Positions 25,918 to 34,309 are shown, counted from the first letter of the stretch. The stretch is 64,000 nucleotides of DNA from Novosphingobium sp. RL4 (GCF_035658495.1 NZ_CP141945.1:1756725-1820724), one strand, 5' to 3'. The notes: generated from the sequence alone by a model not told the origin. Made by a program: numbers and translations.

Positions 25918-26628
25918 TCAGCGCAGCGTATAGCCGCCATCGCAGTAAAGCGTGCTGCCGGTCATGTTCGCGTTGTCCAGCAGGAACAGGGCGGCCTGGG
26001 CCTGCTCGTCGACATGGGCCGGGCGCCGTACGAGGCAGAGCTGCCGCCACTGCGCATAAGCGGTTTCGCGCTGGGCGGCGGGCCGTTCGCGCCAGAGTTC
26101 GCTGTCGGTGGTGCCGGGGGAGAGGCAATTGACCCGGATCGGCGACAGTTCGATGGCCAGCCCGCGCGCGAGCCCTTCCAGCGCGGAATTGCAGGCCGCA
26201 TAGGCCGGAGCCCCGATCGGCCGGGCCGAGGCCGCACCGGACTTCAGGACCACCGCGGCATCGGTGCGCAGCCGGGGTAGGGCTTCGAACACCGTCCAGT
26301 ACTGGCCCCAGAACTTTCCTGCGAAAAGTGCCTCGCTCGTATCGTGCATGCCATCCTGGAACGGGCCGGTGCTGTACGTGGCCGCGGGCGTGAACAGCCC
26401 GGCCAGCACCGGGGATCCGGCGAAGAAGGCGTTGATCGATGCGCGGTCGGTGGTATCGACAAGGCGGCCGGATGCACGATCGCCCAGCCGCGATAGAGCC
26501 GCCGACAGTCGTTCCGCCGATCGGCCGCCGATCAGCACCCGGTCGCCGCGTCCGACCAGCATTTCCGCAACGGCAAAGCCGATCCCCGATGTACCGCCAA
26601 CTATGGCGTAAGTCCGTTCATTGTTCAT
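25918..26628 (-). CDS. Atypical SDR family protein lacking the catalytic lysine
   Basis: A 236-residue Rossmann-fold protein with the cofactor motif IVGGTSGIGFAV at residues 8-19. The usual NNAG motif is replaced by FTPAATY, and the catalytic YxxxK reads YAACN (asparagine for lysine). The C-terminus GSTLYCDGGYTLR is SDR-like. It may be a poorly active reductase, use a different mechanism, or act as an NAD(P)-binding sensor. I chose the ATG at 26628 because the fold begins directly after it; a longer frame exists upstream. It is divergent from a LysR regulator, a common regulator-target layout. Confidence 0.75.
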   Translation of the reverse strand: MNNERTYAIVGGTSGIGFAVAEMLVGRGDRVLIGGRSAERLSAALSRLGDRASGRLVDTTDRASINAFFAGSPVLAGLFTPAATYSTGPFQDGMHDTSEALFAGKFWGQYWTVFEALPRLRTDAAVVLKSGAASARPIGAPAYAACNSALEGLARGLAIELSPIRVNCLSPGTTDSELWRERPAAQRETAYAQWRQLCLVRRPAHVDEQAQAALFLLDNANMTGSTLYCDGGYTLR

Positions 26629-26704
26629 GGAAAGGACGATATTCAGGCATGTACATCTCGGGAAATGAAGAAATTTCGCCTCATTCACGAATTGAAATCC
26701 TGAA

Positions 26705-27634
26705 ATGCCGAGCGGCCCCCGTCAGTCCGGCGACGATATCAGCGTGTTCCTGGCGGTATGCGCGGCGGGTAGCTTCGCGGCGGCTGCCCCCAGGCTGGGG
26801 CTCTCCGCATCTGCCGTTGCCAAAGCGGTGGCCAGACTGGAAGCCCGCCTGCAGGTCAGGCTGTTCCATCGCACGACGCGCAGCCTTGCCCTGACGGCGG
26901 AGGCTGCAGTCTACCGGGAGGCGTGCGAGGCGGCGCGCGGCCGGATAGACCGGGTGGAAGCGGAACTGGCGGCGCTGGCATCGGAACCGGCGGGCCTGGT
27001 ACGGATCAGCCTGCCGCCCCTGTTCGGCACGCAGATCGTTGCTCCGGCGCTGTTCGCCCTGCGCGAAACATGGCCGGGCCTCCGCTTCGACATCTCGACT
27101 TCCACGGCCTTGGCAGACCTCCCCGGGGAGAGGACCGACCTTGCCGTCCGCATCGGCGAGCTCCCCGACCTGCCGGGCGTGACGGCACGGAGGCTGGGTG
27201 TGCAGCGGGTCGTGCTGTGCGGCGCTGCCGAATATATCGCGAAGCGTGGCAAGCCGGTCCATATCGGCGATCTCTCGCAGCATGCCTTGATCGCCGCCGG
27301 GCGCAACGGCCGCGCGGTGCCATGGCAATTGCGGTCGGGTGACGGCGACCGTTTGGCGTTCGAGCCACAGGCGGGGCTGTTGCTTGACGGCAGCCTGCTG
27401 ACGCTCGCTGCCATCCGGGCCGGGCAGGGGCTCGGACTGGTGCCCTGCTGGCTAGTCCGGGAGGAGATCGCGCGGGGCGAACTCGTCTCCGTGCTGGAAA
27501 CGCATGTGGCCGGACATCTGCCTGTTCATGCGCTATGGATCACGGCGCCCGTCATGCTGCCGCGCCTGCGCGCGTCGATCGATGCTATCGTCAATGCGGC
27601 AAGAGGCGCCATCGCCGAGGGATTGCTGGTATGA
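26705..27634 (+). CDS. LysR family transcriptional regulator
   Basis: A 309-residue LTTR. The N-terminal winged helix shows FLAVCAAGSFAAAAPRLGLS then SAVAKAVARLEARLQVRLFH, followed by RTTRSLALT. The effector-binding domain spans about residues 95-300 (LVRISLPPLFGTQI). It is divergent from the atypical SDR and probably controls it. The 76-bp gap contains ATTTC (26673-26677) and GAAAT (26694-26698) as a possible LTTR-type inverted repeat. The effector is unknown. Confidence 0.88.
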   Translation: MPSGPRQSGDDISVFLAVCAAGSFAAAAPRLGLSASAVAKAVARLEARLQVRLFHRTTRSLALTAEAAVYREACEAARGRIDRVEAELAALASEPAGLVRISLPPLFGTQIVAPALFALRETWPGLRFDISTSTALADLPGERTDLAVRIGELPDLPGVTARRLGVQRVVLCGAAEYIAKRGKPVHIGDLSQHALIAAGRNGRAVPWQLRSGDGDRLAFEPQAGLLLDGSLLTLAAIRAGQGLGLVPCWLVREEIARGELVSVLETHVAGHLPVHALWITAPVMLPRLRASIDAIVNAARGAIAEGLLV

Positions 27635-27642
27635 TCCTTGTG

Positions 27643-27705
27643 TGTACGGGCGCATAAGGGAAGCACCCGGAGCGGCAGGCCGCAAAGTTTTGCTTCCGGG
27701 AGTAC
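27643..27705 (+). ncRNA. Possible structured leader upstream of peptide deformylase
   Basis: Nested inverted repeats are visible: GTAC (27643-27646) with GTAC (27702-27705), CCCGGA (27666-27671) with TCCGGG (27695-27700), and a tight inner hairpin GCGGC-AG-GCCGC (27672-27683). It could be the LysR terminator or a structured RNA in the deformylase leader. It does not match a riboswitch class I recognise. Confidence 0.3.
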
Positions 27706-27792
27706 GACTCTTATTGTCTAGTGATTTGGTTGAGATTAACTAGGCAGATCGGCGAGCGGCGCACACCCGCCGTTTGCGCAAGGATGTGACGG

Positions 27793-28332
27793 ATGATCCT
27801 CGAAATACTGAAGATGGGCGATCCGCGCCTGCTAAAGCCCGCGCGTGCGGTGGAGGACATCGCCGCGCCGGAGGTGGGCGCGCTCGTGGCCGACATGTAC
27901 GAGACCATGCACGCGGCTGGCGGGGTCGGGCTGGCGGCGCCGCAAGTGGGTGTGGACCTTCGCGTCATGATCTTCGGCTTCGAGGCAAGCGCGCGTTATC
28001 CCGGCGAAGCCCCGGTCCCGGCCACCACGCTTATCAATCCCAGCCTTGAAGTGCTGACGGAAGAGACGGAAGACGGCTGGGAGGGGTGCCTTTCGGTTCC
28101 CGGCATGCGCGGGCTGGTGCCGCGCGCCACGCATATCCGCTATGGCGGAACGCTGGAGGACGGCACCGTGCTGGAACGGGAAGCGCGGGGCTTCCACGCC
28201 CGCGTGTTCCAGCACGAATTCGATCATCTGAACGGCGTGCTCTATCCCCGGCGCATACGCGACATGACGAAGTTCGGCTTTATCGATGCCCTGTTTCCCG
28301 GCAGTTCGCTGGCCTCTCTGGAGGCCGGTTGA
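27793..28332 (+). CDS. def: Peptide deformylase
   Basis: A 179-residue metalloenzyme that removes the N-formyl group from nascent proteins at the ribosome. All three family motifs are present: [10 protein letters not shown] near residue 49, [11 protein letters not shown] near residue 97 (with the metal-binding cysteine) and [12 protein letters not shown] near residue 138 (with the two metal-binding histidines and the catalytic glutamate). Length and motif order are normal. It is not next to fmt, so it may be an additional paralogue; that needs the rest of the genome. The metNIQ-type transporter follows on the same strand after a short gap. Confidence 0.93.
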   Translation: MILEILKMGDPRLLKPARAVEDIAAPEVGALVADMYETMHAAGGVGLAAPQVGVDLRVMIFGFEASARYPGEAPVPATTLINPSLEVLTEETEDGWEGCLSVPGMRGLVPRATHIRYGGTLEDGTVLEREARGFHARVFQHEFDHLNGVLYPRRIRDMTKFGFIDALFPGSSLASLEAG

Positions 28333-28443
28333 TTTCCCCGATGCGGGTGTGCGGGCAGGCAGGTCTGGATAGTCCGGCCCGGTTCCGCTAACCGCCGCTT
28401 CCCCCAGCGCTCAGCAATTCACGAGTTTTTCCGGTTCGGAGCC

Positions 28444-28539
28444 ATGATCGATATATTCCAGTTCCATCACCACCCCGCGCGGGCCCTGCGGTATCGCGAA
28501 GCGATGCGGCGATCCGGCGGAAAGGTGCGTGCCGCATGA
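28444..28539 (+). CDS. 31-codon ORF translationally coupled to metN
   Basis: A short frame starts with ATG behind CGGAG, reads MIDIFQFHHHPARALRYREA and then an Arg/Gly/Lys-rich end, and stops with TGA overlapping the metN start by 4 bp (ATGA). The coupling makes real translation plausible. It contains three consecutive histidines and only two methionines, so it is not an obvious methionine-sensing attenuator. It may be a small protein or a translational enhancer for metN. Confidence 0.45.
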   Translation: MIDIFQFHHHPARALRYREAMRRSGGKVRAA

Positions 28540-29501
28540 TCCGGCTTGAAGGCGTTCACAAGGCATACGGCGGCACCCATGCCGCGCTTGCCGATGTCGA
28601 TCTGGAGATCGGCCGGGGCGAGGTGTTCGGCATCATCGGCCGGTCCGGCGCGGGCAAGTCCACGCTGGTGAGGCTGCTGAACGGCCTCGAACGGCCAAGC
28701 GCCGGACGCGTGCTGGTGGACGGCATCGACGTTGCGGTTCTGGGGCCGCCGCAATTGCGGTCGTTGCGCAGGCGCGTGGGGATGATTTTCCAGAACTTTG
28801 GGCTGCTCTCGTCGCGCACGGTGGCTGACAACGTCGCCCTGCCGCTGCGTATCGCAGGCGCCTCCGCCTCGGAGATCGCCGCGAAAGTGCCGGCCTTGCT
28901 GGAGCGGGTGGGGCTTGCGGAGCATGGCGACAAGTATCCGGCCCAGCTTTCCGGCGGCCAGAAGCAGCGCGTCGGAATCGCGCGGGCGCTGACCACCGAT
29001 CCCGATATCCTGCTGTGCGACGAGGCGACCAGCGCCCTCGATCCCGAGACGACACGCAGCATCCTTGCCCTCATCGCCGACCTCAACCGCGAGCTTGGCC
29101 TGACGATCGTGCTCATTACGCATGAGATGGAAGTGGTCCGCCAGGTGTGCGACCGGGTGCTGGTGCTCCATTCGGGCCGCGTGGTCGAAACGGGCAGCGT
29201 GGCGGACGTTTTCCTTCATCCGCAGGCGGCGGAGACCCGCGCGCTGATCGACGAGGACGGCGAACACGAGGCACCCATTGGGTTCGACGGTCCGATCGTG
29301 CGCCTGACGCTGCACGGACAGTCCGTCCTCGACCCCGTTCTCACAAGGATCGCGCGTGAGACGGGCACGGACTTCATCATTCTCGATGGCCGCATCGGCC
29401 GGCTCAAACATGGCAGTTTCGGCAGGCTCACACTGGGCCTTCTCGGCGGCGACACCGCCGCTGCCATCGCCGCGCTGCGCAACCATGGGGACGTCGAATG
29501 A
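28536..29501 (+). CDS. metN: Methionine ABC transporter ATP-binding protein
   Basis: A 321-residue ATPase of a MetNIQ-type D-/L-methionine importer. Walker A is GRSGAGKST near residue 35, the Q-loop IFQNFGLL, the signature LSGGQKQRVGIARAL, Walker B ILLCDEATSALD and the H-loop VLITHEME. A C-terminal NIL-type regulatory domain of about 80 residues (residues 240-321) marks it as MetN rather than a generic amino-acid ATPase; in known MetN proteins this domain binds methionine and inhibits transport. It overlaps metI by 4 bp. Confidence 0.93.
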   Translation: MIRLEGVHKAYGGTHAALADVDLEIGRGEVFGIIGRSGAGKSTLVRLLNGLERPSAGRVLVDGIDVAVLGPPQLRSLRRRVGMIFQNFGLLSSRTVADNVALPLRIAGASASEIAAKVPALLERVGLAEHGDKYPAQLSGGQKQRVGIARALTTDPDILLCDEATSALDPETTRSILALIADLNRELGLTIVLITHEMEVVRQVCDRVLVLHSGRVVETGSVADVFLHPQAAETRALIDEDGEHEAPIGFDGPIVRLTLHGQSVLDPVLTRIARETGTDFIILDGRIGRLKHGSFGRLTLGLLGGDTAAAIAALRNHGDVE

Positions 29502-30163
29502 ACGACCTGTTCGCCAATGTGGACTGGGGCGAAATCGGCCAGGCCTGTCTCGATACGCTGGCCATGCTGGGCGGCTCGCTGGTGCTGACCGTACTGCTCG
29601 GCCTGCCGCTGGGCGTGCTGCTGTTCCTGACCGGACCGGGGCAGCCCTGGGCCAGTCGCTGGGGCAACGGGGCGCTGGCGCTTGCCGTCAACCTGCTGCG
29701 ATCGGTGCCTTTCATCATCCTGCTGATCGTGATGATCCCGCTGACGATCCTGCTGGTGGGCACCTCGCTCGGCGTGGCGGGCGCGATCCCGCCGCTGGTG
29801 GTGGGGGCCGCTCCGTTCTTCGCGCGCCTCGTGGAAACGGCGCTGCGGGAAGTCGATCGCAATACGGTGGAGGCGGTGCAGGCGATGGGGGCGACGACGC
29901 GCGACCTCGTGTTCCGCGCGCTCCTGCCTGAAGCCCTGCCGGGGATACTGGCGGCTGTCACCGTCACGGCCATCACGCTGATTTCGTTCACCGCGATGGC
30001 CGGTGCCGTGGGCGCGGGAGGGCTGGGCGATCTGGCGATCCGCTTCGGTTACCAGCGTTTCCAGACCGACGTGATGTTCGTCACCGTCGTCCTGCTGCTC
30101 GTCCTCGTCCAGTTTCTCCAGGCCGCGGGAGACCGTCTCGTCCGCCGCTTTACCCGCAAATAG
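29498..30163 (+). CDS. metI: Methionine ABC transporter permease
   Basis: A 221-residue inner-membrane permease with about five transmembrane helices (for example LGGSLVLTVLLGLPLGVLLF). It carries the EAA-loop sequence AMGATTRDLVFRALLPEALP that contacts the ATPase. Length fits MetI. It overlaps metN by 4 bp (ATGA) and is followed after 8 bp by metQ, so the three genes form one operon. Confidence 0.92.
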   Translation: MNDLFANVDWGEIGQACLDTLAMLGGSLVLTVLLGLPLGVLLFLTGPGQPWASRWGNGALALAVNLLRSVPFIILLIVMIPLTILLVGTSLGVAGAIPPLVVGAAPFFARLVETALREVDRNTVEAVQAMGATTRDLVFRALLPEALPGILAAVTVTAITLISFTAMAGAVGAGGLGDLAIRFGYQRFQTDVMFVTVVLLLVLVQFLQAAGDRLVRRFTRK

Positions 30164-30171
30164 GATTTCCC

Positions 30172-30969
30172 ATGCAACGACGCCTGCTTATCGCTGCCTT
30201 TGCGGCCTTGCTGCTTCCCGGTTGCGGCGCTTCCAAGAAGGTCGATGATCCCAACCTGCTGACGGTCGCGGCCACTGCCGTGCCGCATGCCGAAATCCTC
30301 GAATTCGTGAAGCCGGTGCTGGCCAAGCAAGGGCTGCAACTCGACGTTCGCGTGTTCAACGACTACGTCCAGCCCAATGTCCAGGTTTCGGAAGGGCGGA
30401 TAGACGTCAACTACTTCCAGACCGGGCCCTATCTCGATGAGTTCAACAAGGCGAAGGGCACGCATCTCGTACCGATCGCGGGAATTCACATCGAGCCGTT
30501 CGGCGCCTATTCGCGCAAGTGGAAGAAGGTTGCCGACCTGCCCGCAGGCGCGACGGTGGCCATACCCAACGAACCGAGCAACAGCGGGCGCGCGCTTCAG
30601 CTTCTGGCGCATGGCGGGCTTATCACCCTGCGCGATCCCAGGAGCATGTCGGCAACGCCACGGGATATCGTCTCCAATCCCCGGAACCTGAAGTTCCGCG
30701 AGATCGAGGCGGCCACCCTGCCGCGCGTGCTCGGAGAGGTCGACCTGGCGACGATCAACACCAATTATGCGCTGGACGCCGGGCTCAATCCCATGCGCGA
30801 TGCCTTGCTGATCGAAGGCAAGGACACGCCCTACGTCAACTTCGTGGTCGGCACGGAAAAGGCGCGCAGCGATCCGCGTGTCGCGAAACTGGTTGCCGCG
30901 CTGCGCACGCCGGAGGTCAAGGCCTTCATCGAGAAGAAGTATTCGGGGGCGGTCGTTCCCGCCTTCTGA
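30172..30969 (+). CDS. metQ: Methionine-binding lipoprotein (MetQ/NlpA family)
   Basis: A 265-residue substrate-binding lipoprotein for the MetNI importer. The lipobox LLPGC places the lipidated cysteine near residue 18. The family core follows: LTVAATAVPHAEILEFVKPV, VNYFQTGPYLDEFN, PNEPSNSGRALQLL and the final VAALRTPEVKAFIEKKY. It is last in the operon, and a hairpin lies between it and the convergent small-protein gene. Confidence 0.92.
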   Translation: MQRRLLIAAFAALLLPGCGASKKVDDPNLLTVAATAVPHAEILEFVKPVLAKQGLQLDVRVFNDYVQPNVQVSEGRIDVNYFQTGPYLDEFNKAKGTHLVPIAGIHIEPFGAYSRKWKKVADLPAGATVAIPNEPSNSGRALQLLAHGGLITLRDPRSMSATPRDIVSNPRNLKFREIEAATLPRVLGEVDLATINTNYALDAGLNPMRDALLIEGKDTPYVNFVVGTEKARSDPRVAKLVAALRTPEVKAFIEKKYSGAVVPAF

Positions 30970-31007
30970 GCGGGATCGCACAGCGCGCACGACCCGATCA
31001 CACGGAC

Positions 31008-31042
31008 CTGAGCGCGAATTCGGGTTTTGAGTTCGCGCTCAG
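31008..31042. terminator. Bidirectional hairpin terminator
   Basis: CTGAGCGCGAA (31008-31018) and TTCGCGCTCAG (31032-31042) form a perfect 11-bp stem with a T-rich loop, between metQ and the last gene of the nar remnant. It overlaps that gene's stop codon. Confidence 0.6.
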
Positions 31043-31239
31043 ATGATGAGGTAGGCGGTAATCGCCAGGCAGGCCACGGCTACCACCAGCCAGATCAGTG
31101 GCCAGCCTTCGCCTTTGCGTTCCTTTGTCGAAACGCTGTCGATGGGCGCAGGCGTCCATTCGTCGGTCGCATGGACGCGCTCCTCGGTCTGCTTCAGGGC
31201 AGGGTTGAGGGGCTGTCCGACCTTCGCTTGTTCGGTCAT
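31039..31239 (-). CDS. Small single-pass membrane protein in the nar remnant
   Basis: A 66-residue protein with a charged N-terminal half (MTEQAKVGQPLNPALKQTEE, later RKGEG) and one C-terminal membrane helix (WPLIWLVVAVACLAITAYL). The previous gene's stop codon overlaps an ATG two codons upstream (31245), so either start is possible; GGAG spacing favours 31239. It is last in the operon after narI, the parvulin and a 107-residue protein. Function unknown; perhaps an accessory subunit of the nitrate reductase complex. Confidence 0.65.
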   Translation of the reverse strand: MTEQAKVGQPLNPALKQTEERVHATDEWTPAPIDSVSTKERKGEGWPLIWLVVAVACLAITAYLII

Positions 31240-31241
31240 CG

Positions 31242-31565
31242 TCATGCTCCGTGGTTTCCCGCTTGCCCGCCAGTATGAACTTCGCAGGTCGGGGCGGCAA
31301 TTCGCCATTGCAGGATGGCGTGGAGGCAGGTCCGCCCGGGATCTGGCCCATCGCGCATGGCGGACATGATCGTGGCCCAGTCTTCCTCGGACGCTGCCCG
31401 CGAAAAATCGGCCACGGCCATGCGCACGAATTCGGTAGCCGAAATGGCGGACGCGGCGGCGGCGCGGCGGACATCGGTGCAGGTATCGGGATCGGTTTCG
31501 GCAAGGTAGCGCTCCATGCTCGCCGCGGATCGCCGCGCCATGCCGAGAAGGTCGCCCAGCATCAT
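31242..31565 (-). CDS. 107-residue protein in the nar remnant operon
   Basis: A small, mostly helical protein (MARRSAASMERYLAETDPD, then AAAASAISATEFVRMAVADF). Conserved-looking cysteines occur at TCTD, RTCLH and PTCEV. GGAGG precedes the ATG, which lies 2 bp after the parvulin stop, so it belongs to the same operon. No signal peptide or membrane segment is seen. I do not recognise the family. Its position suggests a role in assembly or activity of the nitrate reductase. Confidence 0.6.
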   Translation of the reverse strand: MMLGDLLGMARRSAASMERYLAETDPDTCTDVRRAAAASAISATEFVRMAVADFSRAASEEDWATIMSAMRDGPDPGRTCLHAILQWRIAAPTCEVHTGGQAGNHGA

Positions 31566-31567
31566 GG

Positions 31568-32473
31568 TCAGTCCTCCACCGCGCCGACCACGATCCCCTC
31601 GACCGTGCCGCGTGCCGCCAGCGCGGCGACATAGCGTGTTGCCAGCATGGACCAGCTTCGCGCTTCCAGCATGTCGCCGATCCTGTCGCGCACCGCATCG
31701 AACGGAAGCGTGCGTCCGGGCAGGTGCCGGTTGAGGCGCACGACGTGCCAGCCGAAGCGCGAGCGAACAGGCTCGGCAGCGGTTTCACCGTTCTTCAGCG
31801 CCTCTATCGCCTGCTGGACCGCCGGGACCAGTTCCCCCCGACGGATCTGCCCGAGCGAGCCGTCCTGCTGGGCCGGCGCGCAGGCCGAGTGCGTCCGTGT
31901 GGCCTCTGCGAACGCGGTCTGGTCGTCCCCTACCGCGGCGGCGATGGAGCGTGCGAAGGCTTCGGCGGCATCCCATGCCGCGTCGTCCTGCCGCTCGGGT
32001 TCGATCAGGATATGGGCGGCATCGAACAGGTCCGGCGTTCGAAACCGCTGGGGATTGCTTTCATAATAGCGCCGCTGCTCGCCTTCGGTGGCGATTTCAG
32101 GGGCGACCTCCTGCTCCAGCACGAGGCGGACCAGCGCCTCGTCGTCGGTTTCAGCGCGTCCGGTTTCATCGGGATGGCTTGCCGGGTGGAGACCGAGGCG
32201 CCTGGCCTCCTGGACCAATAGCTCCCGTACGGCCAGTGCGCGGGCGGCCTCGACCCATGCGGTTTGCGGGTCGGGGGCGGGGTGATGCTGGATTTCCTGT
32301 GCGATGGCCTCGGGCGTGATCTCGACGCCGGTCATAAGGACGTCCCCGAAGGCCGGTGGCGGCGGTATGGCGGGACCGGAGCAGCCGCAACCGCCGCTCT
32401 GGCAGGCACCCGGCATGTCGCCGAACGACGGTGACACGTTCGTCACGTCGATCATGTCGGCTGTTCTTGTCAT
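31568..32473 (-). CDS. Parvulin-type peptidylprolyl isomerase of the nar operon
   Basis: A 301-residue PpiC/parvulin protein. The rotamase domain covers about residues 140-265: DAAHILIEPE, then DGSLGQIRRGELVPAVQQAI and PVRSRFGWHVVRLNRH. An N-terminal helical arm (residues 50-135) resembles NifM/SurA-type chaperones. Near the start a cysteine-rich stretch (CQSGGCGCSG) is unusual and could bind metal. The start overlaps the narI stop by 4 bp behind a strong GGAGGGG site. Parvulins of this kind accompany nar operons in several proteobacteria and are thought to help the reductase fold. Confidence 0.82.
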   Translation of the reverse strand: MTRTADMIDVTNVSPSFGDMPGACQSGGCGCSGPAIPPPPAFGDVLMTGVEITPEAIAQEIQHHPAPDPQTAWVEAARALAVRELLVQEARRLGLHPASHPDETGRAETDDEALVRLVLEQEVAPEIATEGEQRRYYESNPQRFRTPDLFDAAHILIEPERQDDAAWDAAEAFARSIAAAVGDDQTAFAEATRTHSACAPAQQDGSLGQIRRGELVPAVQQAIEALKNGETAAEPVRSRFGWHVVRLNRHLPGRTLPFDAVRDRIGDMLEARSWSMLATRYVAALAARGTVEGIVVGAVED

Positions 32474-33267
32474 GACCCCTCCTGTCCGCTTTCGGCCATC
32501 TGGCGAAGCACCGTAGGCCCTCCATAGCTGGGAGCGCCTCCCGCGTGTCCGCGCGTCTGCGAGTAGTCTTTCGCGGACCGTTTGCCGCGGGTCCGCACGA
32601 TCTGGAAACCGGGACGGAAGATGTACCAGATCGGCGCGCTGAAGACGTGGACGAGGCGGGTGAAGGGGGTGATGACGAAAAGCGTGAGGCCAAGAATGAT
32701 GTGCAGTTTGTAGACCATCGGCACATCGATCAACAAGTGCGCGGCTGACGGGTTGAAGGTCTGGAGCCCCTGCGCCCAGCCCATGAACTTGAGCATTTCC
32801 TCGCCTTCGAGATGCTGCGCGGTCCAGAACGTCGTCGAGATGCCGAGCATGAACTGGCACCAGATCAGGACCAGCATGAGGATGTCGCCCCATGATGAGC
32901 TTCTGCGGATGCGGGGATCGAACAGGCGCCGGTGAAGCAGCAGCGAGCAGCCGACGAAGCCCGCCACACCGGCCACGCCGCCGACGAGCATGGCGGCGAT
33001 CTGCTTGAAACTGTGGCTTATGCCCAGCTTGTCTATCACCGTGACCGGCGTGAGCAGCCCCACGAAATGGCCGACCAGAAGGATGAGGACGCCCATGTGG
33101 AACAGGTTCGAACCCAGCACCACCTGCCTGCGTCTCAGGAACTGGCTCGATTGCGATCGCCAGCTGAACTGGTCCGCGTCGAAGCGCAGGATGCTGCCCA
33201 CGACAAGGACGGTCACGGCGAAATAGGGATACCATCCAAAGGCGAGGTGGTTGATGAAGTCATGCAT
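32470..33267 (-). CDS. narI: Respiratory nitrate reductase gamma subunit (cytochrome b)
   Basis: A 265-residue inner-membrane diheme cytochrome b that passes electrons from quinol to NarGH. Five membrane helices are visible, with histidines in GVLILLVGHFVGLLTP and YKLHIILGLTLFVITP, and HVFSAP near the end as in NarI. The ATG overlaps the narJ-fragment stop (TGATG). The catalytic subunits NarG and NarH are not in the window, and narJ is truncated, so this narI may be orphaned by the rearrangement next door. Confidence 0.9.
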   Translation of the reverse strand: MHDFINHLAFGWYPYFAVTVLVVGSILRFDADQFSWRSQSSQFLRRRQVVLGSNLFHMGVLILLVGHFVGLLTPVTVIDKLGISHSFKQIAAMLVGGVAGVAGFVGCSLLLHRRLFDPRIRRSSSWGDILMLVLIWCQFMLGISTTFWTAQHLEGEEMLKFMGWAQGLQTFNPSAAHLLIDVPMVYKLHIILGLTLFVITPFTRLVHVFSAPIWYIFRPGFQIVRTRGKRSAKDYSQTRGHAGGAPSYGGPTVLRQMAESGQEGS

Positions 33268-33593
33268 CACGCTTGCTCCTTGCCGACGGGGCGGTTGGAG
33301 GCCCTGATCTTGGCGGTGACCCCGGTAGGGTCGCCCATCTCGTGGGCACCGCCGAACGTGACCGGGGCTTCTTCCCACTGATCGTCGAGGCGGGCGGAAT
33401 CGTCGTCCGGTTCGCTGCGCTGGCGTTCCGCCAGCGCATCCTTGTCCATCCGCTGCCCGCCCAGTTCGACGAGCGCCGCGAAAATGGCGGCGTAGGGAGA
33501 TTGCCGTTTTTCAAGCCCCTCGCTGAGCGCCGCGAAGACGTGGCGTGGTCTGGCGTCTGCAGAGCCGGGGCGAGCTTCAGCGTATCGGCATCG
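33267..33593 (-). pseudogene. narJ: narJ fragment (nitrate reductase chaperone, C-terminal half only)
   Basis: About 108 codons are open upstream of a TGA at 33267-33269. The sequence HVFAALSEGLEKRQSPYAAI, later QWEEAPVTFGG, fits the C-terminal part of NarJ, the chaperone that inserts the molybdenum cofactor into NarG. NarJ is normally about twice this length. Upstream, at 33594-33596, the frame meets a stop, and from about 33575 onward the DNA instead encodes an MscS-like protein on the other strand. The N-terminal half has evidently been lost. The stop overlaps the narI start as in an intact operon. Confidence 0.75.
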
Positions 33594-34309
33594 TCAACTT
33601 CGTCACGCGTACAGGCCGCCTTGCGCGGCTTGCCCTCGGCGTTGCGGTGTTCCTGTCGACGTTCGGCATCGACGTGACGGCGGGTCTTGCTGCACTGGGC
33701 ATCGGCGGCCTTGCCCTCGCCCTTGGCGCGAGAAAGGCGGTGGAGGATCTGGTGGGCAGCATCATGGTGCTGGCCGACAAGCCGGTCAGGATCGGCGATC
33801 GCTGCAAGGTCAACGGGCGCATCGGCGACGTGGTCGACGTGGGAATGCGCTCGACGCGGATACGCACGCGGGAGCGTAGGCTTCTTACCATTCCCAAGAG
33901 CCAGTTCGCCGATGCAGAGATCGAGAACCTGACGCTGCGGGATCGCTTCTTCGTGGATCAGATATTCGGCGTCGGGTTTGATGTTCAGGTAGCCGGTGTC
34001 GAGGCGGTGCTCACCGCCTTGAGATCGGTACTGGAAGAAGACCCCGACTATATTCCAACGGCTTGCCCGGTTCGCTGTCTGGGTTTCAAGGAAGGGCTCT
34101 ATACCTTCCAGATCCACAGCTACCTGCAAGGCCCGACATATGCCGAAGGCTTCGTTCGGCAGGAGCGGCTGTTGCTCGAACTGCTGCGCCGGCTTGACGC
34201 TATAGGCGTTTCCCCGTCACCGCCGCTTCATCGGATCGATCTGTCGGAGAGAAGTCCCGGCGCCTCTCGGGACTTTCCCCATGGCCAACCGGGGGCAAAC
34301 CCTGATTAG
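33575..34309 (+). pseudogene. MscS-type mechanosensitive channel, 5'-truncated
   Basis: From about 33575 the plus strand encodes the pore helix and cytosolic part of an MscS-family channel: GRLARLALGVAVFLSTFGID, then ALGIGGLALALGARKAVEDL, VGSIMVLADKPVRIGD and the beta domain (TIRTRERRLLTIPKSQF-like). The N-terminal membrane helices that precede TM3 in the family are missing. The frame stays open to a GTG at 33545 inside narJ antisense sequence, which is not a native start. A hairpin (AAGTCCCG 34252-34259, CGGGACTT 34268-34275) lies inside the last codons. I interpret it as a broken gene at a rearrangement breakpoint; a short functional form cannot be excluded. Confidence 0.7.
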
